From Halomonas urumqiensis (lineage in GTDB: Bacteria; Pseudomonadota; Gammaproteobacteria; Pseudomonadales; Halomonadaceae): a DNA stretch of 64,000 nucleotides. Shown in pieces: positions 62,685-64,000 of this stretch. The translations under genes and the position numbers were made by a program. The DNA is taken from contig NZ_PYUD01000003.1 of assembly GCF_003028575.1 (NCBI RefSeq), forward strand, positions 434,001 through 498,000, written 5' to 3'. The notes beneath the pieces were generated by a model, which saw nothing but the letters and a program-made list of their open reading frames with translations, was not told the DNA's origin and made no database searches. The first letter of the stretch is position 1. Each line of letters begins with the position of its first letter.

Positions 62685-64000
62685 CACCCGTGATCGCCCT
62701 GGTTGGCCGGCCCAATGTCGGCAAGTCGACCCTGTTCAACCGCCTCACTCGCTCACGTGATGCGCTGGTGGCCGATTTTCCGGGGCTGACCCGGGATCGC
62801 AAGTACGGCAACGGCCTGTTGGGCGGCAAGGCCTACACGGTAATCGATACCGGCGGCATCAGTGGCGACGAGGAGGGCATCGACGCGGCCATGGCCGAGC
62901 AGTCCCTGGCGGCCATCGACGAGGCGGATATCGTGCTGTTCATGGTGGACGCGCGGGCCGGTCTCAATGTCGCCGATGAGGCCATCGCCAACCATCTGCG
63001 GGTCAACCAGAAGAAGACCTGGCTTGTGGTCAACAAGGTCGACGGCCTCGAAGAGCACAGCGCCATGGCCGATTTCTGGCAACTGGGGCTTGGCGACCCG
63101 CGCCCCATCGCCGCCGCCCATGGACGCAACGTCACCACGCTGATCGAGGAAGTGCTGGCGCCCTTCCCGGAGCGCGACGAGAGCATCCCCGCCGACACCG
63201 GCACCAAGGGCATCCGTATCGGTGTCATCGGCCGTCCCAATGTCGGCAAGTCGACCCTGGTCAATCGTCTGCTCGGCGAGGAACGGGTGGTGGTGTTCGA
63301 TGAGGCCGGCACCACACGCGATGCCATCGAGATCCCCTTCGAGCGACGTGGCAAGCCGTTCGTGCTGGTCGATACCGCCGGAGTGCGGCGGCGCAAGAAT
63401 GTCCGTGAAATCGCCGAAAAGTTCTCGATCATCAAGACTCTCGAGGCGATCAAGGAGTGCCATGTCGCGGTCATGGTGCTGGATGCGCGCAGCGGGCTGG
63501 TGGAGCAGGACATGCACCTGCTCGATTACGTGCTGACCACCGGCCGCGCACTGGTTCTTGCGGTCAACAAGTGGGATGGCCTGGAGCAGGAAGCCAAGGA
63601 GAAGATGCGTGCCGAGATCAAGCGCCGCCTGGGCTTTGCCGACTACGCCGAACTGCACTTCATTTCGGCGCTGCATGGCACCGCGGTCGGTGACCTTTAT
63701 CCGTCGATAGAACGCGCCTTCGCCTCCGCCAACAGCCACTGGTCCACCAACCGACTGACTACCATTCTCCAGGATGCCGTCGAGCAGCATCAGCCACCGC
63801 TGGTCAATGGGCGTCGCATCAAGCTGCGCATGGCTCACCAGGGCGGCAGTAACCCGCCGATCATCGTGGTGCATGGCAACCAGACCTCATCGCTGCCGGA
63901 GGCCTATCGCCGCTACCTCACCAACACCTTCCGCAAGGTGCTGAAGGTGCGTGGCACGCCGCTACGCTTCGAGTTCCGCTCGGGCAACAACCCCTTCGAC
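62681..64000 (+). CDS. der: Ribosome biogenesis GTPase Der (3' end outside window)
   Basis: 440 codons visible with no stop before the edge, so about 20-60 residues are missing. ATG 62681 overlaps bamB (ATGA). Two GTPase domains: G-R-P-N-V-G-K-S-T at residues 9-17 and again near 184-192; D-T-G-G-I and D-T-A-G-V (G3), N-K-V-D and N-K-W-D (G4). The KH-like C-terminal domain is partly present. Needed for 50S assembly. Confidence 0.97.
   Translation, partial: MTPVIALVGRPNVGKSTLFNRLTRSRDALVADFPGLTRDRKYGNGLLGGKAYTVIDTGGISGDEEGIDAAMAEQSLAAIDEADIVLFMVDARAGLNVADEAIANHLRVNQKKTWLVVNKVDGLEEHSAMADFWQLGLGDPRPIAAAHGRNVTTLIEEVLAPFPERDESIPADTGTKGIRIGVIGRPNVGKSTLVNRLLGEERVVVFDEAGTTRDAIEIPFERRGKPFVLVDTAGVRRRKNVREIAEKFSIIKTLEAIKECHVAVMVLDARSGLVEQDMHLLDYVLTTGRALVLAVNKWDGLEQEAKEKMRAEIKRRLGFADYAELHFISALHGTAVGDLYPSIERAFASANSHWSTNRLTTILQDAVEQHQPPLVNGRRIKLRMAHQGGSNPPIIVVHGNQTSSLPEAYRRYLTNTFRKVLKVRGTPLRFEFRSGNNPFD

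Overview
The window looks like chromosome of a halophilic gammaproteobacterium, most likely Halomonas or a close relative in the Halomonadaceae. The reasons are the high GC content, an NhaD-type Na+/H+ antiporter, a Pseudomonas-style aruCFGDB arginine succinyltransferase operon, and the order queA-tgt-yajC-secD-secF / suhB / trmJ-cysE-iscR-iscS, then ndk-rlmN-pilW-rodZ-ispG-hisS-yfgM-bamB-der, which is the usual gammaproteobacterial backbone. I saw no CRISPR array, rRNA gene, complete insertion sequence or prophage.

Layout. 1-2.5 kb: end of a beta-rich AsmA-like protein, then nhaD and a clear terminator. 2.9-8.2 kb: a four-gene module of small PstS-like periplasmic protein, outer-membrane barrel, membrane PAS-GGDEF-EAL protein and PEP-CTERM-type acyltransferase. 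8.2-10.6 kb: TRIC channel, NfeD and QmcA-like SPFH protein. 10.7-16.9 kb (minus strand): arginine catabolism aruC-aruF-aruG-astD-astB, without the last-step gene astE. 17-21.9 kb: methyltransferase, EamA exporter, GATase/AraC regulator, a small tail-anchored protein, FabV and an unknown protein. 21.9-22.1 kb: a palindromic MITE-like element. 22.1-28.4 kb: a catabolic island (two SDRs, TctABC importer, cupin dioxygenase) facing an IclR regulator across a repeated operator array. 28.4-33.6 kb: glutathione peroxidase, then the NUDIX-MoxR-DUF58-TgpA operon. 33.7-43.2 kb is accessory: EAL protein with a pseudo-receiver, LysE exporter, microprotein/ExoD pair, several small proteins, an AT-richer gene-poor stretch, a Crp-like regulator, a patatin, a PQQ-dehydrogenase remnant and a TonB-dependent receptor. 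43.2-43.8 kb: tRNA-Leu(CAA) with a displaced copy of its 3' half around a small antitoxin-like gene. 43.9-64 kb: housekeeping genes for tRNA queuosine, Sec translocation, cysteine and Fe-S assembly, nucleotide balance, tRNA/rRNA modification, isoprenoids, histidyl-tRNA and outer-membrane assembly, with der running off the right edge.

Most unusual points: a SuhB in its normal context whose metal-binding residues are mostly replaced; a minimal iscR-iscS-iscA locus without iscU/hscBA/fdx; an 87-bp duplication of the tRNA-Leu 3' end around an antitoxin-like gene; five GTCCA half-sites at 14-bp spacing in the IclR/cupin promoter region; the MITE-like palindrome; and the PstS-like/barrel/GGDEF-EAL/acyltransferase module. 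All functions are assigned by reading motifs and context; no database search was run.
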